From: an uncultured Roseburia sp.
GTDB taxonomy: Bacteria > Bacillota > Clostridia > Lachnospirales > Lachnospiraceae
Direction of reading: 5' to 3'
NCBI GenBank assembly: GCA_934358955.1
Contig: CAKRLC010000099.1
Coordinates: forward strand, 1 to 9,554
DNA length: 9,554 bases
Shown: one piece after another, positions 6,902 to 9,554 of the stretch
Layout of the letters: every line of letters starts with the position of its first letter
How positions within the stretch are numbered: the stretch's first letter is position 1
The notes under the pieces: model-generated
Told to the model about the DNA's origin: nothing
Database searches by the model: none
What the model saw: the letters and a program-made list of their open reading frames with translations, nothing else
Made by a program: the position numbers and the translations under genes

Positions 6902-7455
6902 ATCGTGTATCCCTCCTTCTCCAAAAGCGATTTCAATTGTCCGCGTAACCGGAATAATATGGATTTAATCCTTTTTTCACTACAATCACATCGTTTGGCA
7001 ATTTCCGCAAGACTGTCTAAATACCAATATCTTCGCACAAAAATCACTCTTTTTTCGGTCGGAAGCCGTTCCAGAAAAGTATTCAGTATTTTTATCAATT
7101 CTTTTTCCTCTAACTCACTGATCGGTTCCTTTCCATTCGGGCAATCCATCATTTCTTCAAATATGTATTCTATCTCACCGCCTCCACGTTTTATGGCTCT
7201 CTTTTTTCGGTAAAGATCCAGGCTCAGATTTCTCGTGATGGCTCCTAAAAATGCAGCTAAAATCTCCGGCCGTTCTGTCGGCATCGCATTCCATGCCTTC
7301 AGCCAGGTATCATTCACACATTCCTTACAATCCTCTTCATCCTGCAAAATATGCCGTGCGATCGAACTGCAATACTTTCCATATTTCTGCTCTGTCTGCC
7401 TGACCGCCTCTTCACTTCTTTCCCAATACAGATCGATAATCTTTGTATCTTCCAT
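6898..7455 (-). CDS. ECF-type RNA polymerase sigma factor
   Basis: This 185-residue sigma-70 family protein has only regions 2 and 4, as in ECF sigma factors. Region 2 (about 20-90) includes DCKECVNDTWLKAWNAMP and FLGAITRNLSLDLYRKKRA, the core polymerase-binding and -10 recognition helices. Region 4 (about 120-178) has LERLPTEKRVIFVRRYWYLDSLAEIAKRCDCSEKRIKS split across the -35 recognition helix-turn-helix. The frame is open further upstream to 7572, but ATG 7455 is chosen. It has GGAG 8 bases upstream, starts where family homology begins, and the predicted promoter (7504-7529) lies inside the longer version. It is first in the sigma / anti-sigma / serpin operon. It is probably held by the membrane partner until a signal arrives and then activates its own promoter; the signal is not evident. 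Confidence 0.92.
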   Translation of the reverse strand: MEDTKIIDLYWERSEEAVRQTEQKYGKYCSSIARHILQDEEDCKECVNDTWLKAWNAMPTERPEILAAFLGAITRNLSLDLYRKKRAIKRGGGEIEYIFEEMMDCPNGKEPISELEEKELIKILNTFLERLPTEKRVIFVRRYWYLDSLAEIAKRCDCSEKRIKSILFRLRGQLKSLLEKEGYTI

Positions 7456-7503
7456 TCCGTTTTCTCCAATTTTTGTCACTATTATGTTCCACTCATTAAG
7501 AAT

Positions 7504-7529
7504 GACGCAGCTTTTCTTCCACGGTTTCA
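7504..7529 (-). promoter_or_regulatory. ECF-type (autoregulated) promoter of the sigma/anti-sigma/serpin operon
   Basis: On the minus strand the sequence reads TGAAAC (7524-7529), exactly 16 bases, then CGTC (7504-7507). This matches the -35 AAC / -10 CGTC pattern and spacing of ECF promoters such as those of the Bacillus SigW/SigX/SigV group. Transcription would start near 7497, giving a leader of about 42 bases with a proper ribosome site before ATG 7455. Autoregulation by the downstream sigma is inferred from position. A perfect TATAAT at 7556-7561 further upstream lacks a good -35. Confidence 0.75.
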
Positions 7530-7562
7530 CTTTTTTCATAAAATCTGCGAATCTTATTATAT

Positions 7563-7620
7563 AAAAAATCAAGACCTCTCCACTTCAGACAATGTGCTTA
7601 TCTGTAAATGAAAAGGTCTT
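7563..7620 (-). terminator. Rho-independent terminator of the YoaK-family gene
   Basis: On the minus strand, a long hairpin forms between AAGACCTTTTCATT (from 7620) and the stretch ending AGAGGTCTT (to 7571). It has an inner CAGA/TCTG pairing, one bulged A, a few G-T pairs and an 11-base loop, about 19 pairs in all. GATTTTTTAT follows. It starts 44 bases after the stop at 7664 and separates this gene from the sigma operon on the same strand. Confidence 0.75.
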
Positions 7621-7663
7621 CTATTGCCTAATACTTCTTTATTTAAATCAACTGCGTCCGCCT

Positions 7664-8338
7664 TTATATCTTTTCCACAAACATCAGCAGGAAGCTGACA
7701 GTTAACATCACACAGGATACCCAGATTGCCCGGAACCCAAAATAACCGGAAAGATTTCCTCCGACCCCTGCCCCAATTGCAAAAAAGAATATAATTCCAA
7801 AATAATAAAGTGCCTGTCTTAGCTGTTCGTGTCTTTTTTCTCTTATATAAGTAGACAGTGCTGCTGTTCCGCTTCGTAAATTTCCAATACACATCGTGCT
7901 GGCATAAGAATAACCGCCGACCTTCCGGAATGTCTGAACCTGCATGGCACAGGAAAATGATACCAGGATCGTCGCCAGCATATTCTGCTCTTTTGGAATA
8001 AATCCGACTGCGAATAAAATCAAAATCTCAAGTAATAAGATTCCCTGTCTCCAATGGATCCTGCTTGCAAATTTATACTTTGCCTGAATGCAATCTGCCA
8101 CAAACACACCGGCTGCAAACGCAAACAGTGGTACCAGGTAACGCAGTGCACTTCCCCACTCTCCTGTCATAAAATAATGGCTCATCAAAACCACATTTCC
8201 GGTCTGCGCATTGGAGAATACATGGTCTCTCGTAAAATAAGTATACGCATCCTGAAATCCGCCAGATAATGCTAAAAAGATACTTGTAATAAATGCCTCT
8301 GACATCTGTATATTTTTCTTTCGTTCACTCTTCAACAT
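7664..8338 (-). CDS. YoaK family (DUF1275) integral membrane protein
   Basis: This 224-residue polytopic membrane protein belongs to the YoaK/DUF1275 family, whose function is not established. Family hallmarks are LSGGFQDAYTYF (24-35), FSNAQTGNVVLM (41-52) and the MCIGNLRSGTAAL stretch (149-161). Hydrophobic helices fall at roughly 13-33, 68-83, 99-114, 120-135, 176-196 and 203-221, about six segments. The length matches the family (about 210-240). The start at 8338 is supported by AGGCGG 8 bases upstream and by a promoter at 8373-8401 that gives a short leader. It is monocistronic, ends at a long terminator hairpin, and is divergent from the TrpX-like gene; shared control of the two is possible but not shown. 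Confidence 0.92.
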   Translation of the reverse strand: MLKSERKKNIQMSEAFITSIFLALSGGFQDAYTYFTRDHVFSNAQTGNVVLMSHYFMTGEWGSALRYLVPLFAFAAGVFVADCIQAKYKFASRIHWRQGILLLEILILFAVGFIPKEQNMLATILVSFSCAMQVQTFRKVGGYSYASTMCIGNLRSGTAALSTYIREKRHEQLRQALYYFGIIFFFAIGAGVGGNLSGYFGFRAIWVSCVMLTVSFLLMFVEKI

Positions 8339-8372
8339 ATTTCGTACCGCCTTTTCTATGTTCTCGCATCGT

Positions 8373-8401
8373 ATTATAGCCCATTCCGCATAAAAAGTAA
8401 A
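8373..8401 (-). promoter_or_regulatory. Promoter of the YoaK-family gene
   Basis: On the minus strand, -35 TTTACT (8396-8401), a 17-bp spacer and a perfect -10 TATAAT (8373-8378). The start would be near 8366, giving a leader of about 28 bases. Its -35 box is 18 bp from the -35 box of the divergent TrpX-like promoter. Confidence 0.75.
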
Positions 8402-8419
8402 AATAAAACGACATTTTTG

Positions 8420-8447
8420 TTGACGAAATTTCTATTTGTGATATAAT
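8420..8447 (+). promoter_or_regulatory. Strong promoter of the TrpX-like binding protein gene
   Basis: The -35 TTGACG (8420-8425), a 16-bp spacer and perfect -10 TATAAT (8442-8447), with TG one base upstream of the -10 box (8439-8440), make a near-consensus SigA promoter with an extended -10. The predicted start is near 8454, just before the palindrome at 8465-8484. Confidence 0.85.
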
Positions 8448-8464
8448 TTTGTTTATTAAAAGCA

Positions 8465-8484
8465 TTAACGCTTTAAAGCGTTAA
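8465..8484. promoter_or_regulatory. Perfect 20-bp palindrome, candidate operator in the leader
   Basis: TTAACGCTTTAAAGCGTTAA is a perfect inverted repeat with no central spacer. It starts about 11 bases after the predicted transcription start and ends 27 bases before ATG 8512. Such a position suits a repressor roadblock operator. As RNA it could form only a short-loop hairpin without a U-tract, so a terminator is unlikely. The cognate regulator is not in the window. Confidence 0.6.
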
Positions 8485-8511
8485 ATTTTGAAAAAGATTG
8501 GAGATCCTATT

Positions 8512-9549
8512 ATGAAAAAAATGAGTAAAATTCTTTCTGTCATGTTAGCAGCTGCTATGGCTGTTTCCATGACAGCATGCGGAAGTGACAGTTCTGCTTC
8601 CTCTGACAGTACTGCCGACTCTTCCACAACAGCTGATGCAGCATCCACAGAGTCTTCTGACACACAGAATTTCACGATCGGTATCTTACAGCAGTTAGAG
8701 CACCCTGCTCTTGATGCTGCTTCCCAGGGATTCGAAGATGCCTTAACAGAGCTGCTTGGTGCAGATCATGTTACTTTTGATCTTCAGAATGCCCAGGGCG
8801 AGCAGGCAAACTGTGCAACGATCGCCAACAACTTTGTTGCCAGCAATTATGACCTGATCCTTGCCAATGCAACAACCGCTCTTCAGTGTGCCGCTGCTGC
8901 TACAAGCACGATCCCGGTTCTTGGAACTTCCGTTACCGATTATGCAACTGCACTTGAAATCGATGACTGGACCGGTGCAACCGGAACAAACGTATCCGGA
9001 ACCTCTGACCTTGCTCCATTAGATGAACAGGCAGCTATGATCAAAGAATTATTCCCGGATGCCCAGACTGTTGGTATTCTCTACTGTTCCGCTGAACCAA
9101 ACTCCAAATTCCAGGCTACTGAAATCGAAAAATATCTGGATGAGGAAGGCATCGGTTACAAAGAATATACAGCTTCTGACTCTAATGATATTACTTCCGT
9201 TGTACAGACTGCTGTTTCCGAAGTTGATGTACTCTACATTCCAACCGATAATACTATGGCAAATAATACAGAAACAATCAACAACATTGCTCTTCCAGCA
9301 GGCATCCCGATCATCGCCGGTGAAGAAGGTATCTGCTCCGGATGTGGTGTTGCCACACTCTCTATCAGCTACTATGACATTGGATATGCTGCAGGTCAGA
9401 TGGCTTATGACATCCTTGTAAATGGTGCAGATATTTCCACTATGAAAGTACAGTCTGCCCCACAGGTAACCAAAGAATACAATGCTGATATCTGCGCACA
9501 GCTCGGAATTACCGTTCCGGACGACTATGTTGCAATCGAAACAGAATAA
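8512..9549 (+). CDS. ABC transporter substrate-binding lipoprotein, TrpX-like (ABC_sub_bind family)
   Basis: This is a 345-residue binding protein of an ABC importer. The signal peptide MKKMSKILSVMLAAAMAVSMTAC leads to lipidated Cys23, followed by a Ser/Thr/Ala/Asp tether (24-52). The mature domain shows the family pattern: IGILQQLEHPALDAASQGF (56-74), NAQGEQAN (93-100), GTSVTDY (138-144), GTNVSGTSD (158-166), ILYCSAEPNS (189-198), ASDSNDI (221-227), YIPTDNTMANN (242-252) and ISYYDIGYAAGQMA (285-298). Streptococcal TrpX of this family takes up tryptophan; other members bind related aromatic amino acids or remain unassigned, so the substrate here is only a guess. ATG 8512 is preferred over TTG 8488 because GGAG lies 8 bases upstream of it. 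Permease and ATPase genes are expected downstream, past the window end. Expression is probably strong and controlled at the palindrome 8465-8484. Confidence 0.92.
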   Translation: MKKMSKILSVMLAAAMAVSMTACGSDSSASSDSTADSSTTADAASTESSDTQNFTIGILQQLEHPALDAASQGFEDALTELLGADHVTFDLQNAQGEQANCATIANNFVASNYDLILANATTALQCAAAATSTIPVLGTSVTDYATALEIDDWTGATGTNVSGTSDLAPLDEQAAMIKELFPDAQTVGILYCSAEPNSKFQATEIEKYLDEEGIGYKEYTASDSNDITSVVQTAVSEVDVLYIPTDNTMANNTETINNIALPAGIPIIAGEEGICSGCGVATLSISYYDIGYAAGQMAYDILVNGADISTMKVQSAPQVTKEYNADICAQLGITVPDDYVAIETE

Positions 9550-9554
9550 TTTAT

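Noticed and set aside
7456..7572. N-terminal extension of the sigma factor frame (39 extra codons)
   Set aside because: No ribosome site at 7572, no sigma family homology in the added residues, and the ECF promoter lies inside it; ATG 7455 has a good ribosome site.
8488..8511. TTG start eight codons upstream for the TrpX-like protein
   Set aside because: It directly follows the palindrome with no ribosome site, whereas ATG 8512 has GGAG at the right distance and begins a normal lipoprotein signal peptide.

Overview
The window looks like a chromosomal stretch from a gut-type Firmicute, most likely a member of the Lachnospiraceae or a close relative. This rests on its moderately low GC content, the DUF4317 and stand-alone CarD-family genes, AGGAG-type ribosome binding sites, lipoprotein-type binding proteins and the absence of any mobile element. 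The genus cannot be fixed from the sequence alone.

Layout. A tRNA-Gly(GCC) with a strong terminator opens the window (4-130). A plus-strand DUF4317 gene (250-1506) follows, with its own extended -10 promoter. It converges on a minus-strand CarD-family regulator (1592-2095), and the two share a bidirectional terminator hairpin at 1537-1578. Next, all on the minus strand, is a three-gene NitT/TauT-type ABC importer: lipoprotein, permease, ATPase (4690 down to 2238), with a promoter at 4761-4789. Upstream of it, same strand, lies a tight three-gene cluster: ECF-type sigma factor, single-pass anti-sigma-like membrane protein and secreted serpin lipoprotein (7455 down to 4795). Beyond that is a minus-strand YoaK/DUF1275 membrane protein (7664-8338). 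Divergent from it, on the plus strand, is a TrpX-like ABC binding lipoprotein (8512-9549), whose permease and ATPase partners probably lie past the window edge.

How the parts may work together. The most interesting unit is the sigma / anti-sigma / serpin cluster. A textbook ECF-type promoter (TGAAAC-N16-CGTC) sits 5' of the sigma gene and suggests autoregulation. The sigma and anti-sigma genes overlap by ATGA and the serpin starts 20 bases later. The serpin has an intact inhibitory hinge (EQGTKAAAAT) and a lipobox, so it should be a surface-anchored suicide inhibitor of serine proteases made when the sigma factor is released. I infer an envelope or protease-stress response; the inducing signal is unknown. 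The ABC importer downstream has its own promoter, but I see no terminator between it and the serpin, so read-through is possible.

Other points worth checking are a perfect 20-bp palindrome just downstream of the TrpX-like promoter (likely operator or 5' hairpin) and a possible single-base frameshift that may have cut off the end of the ABC permease.
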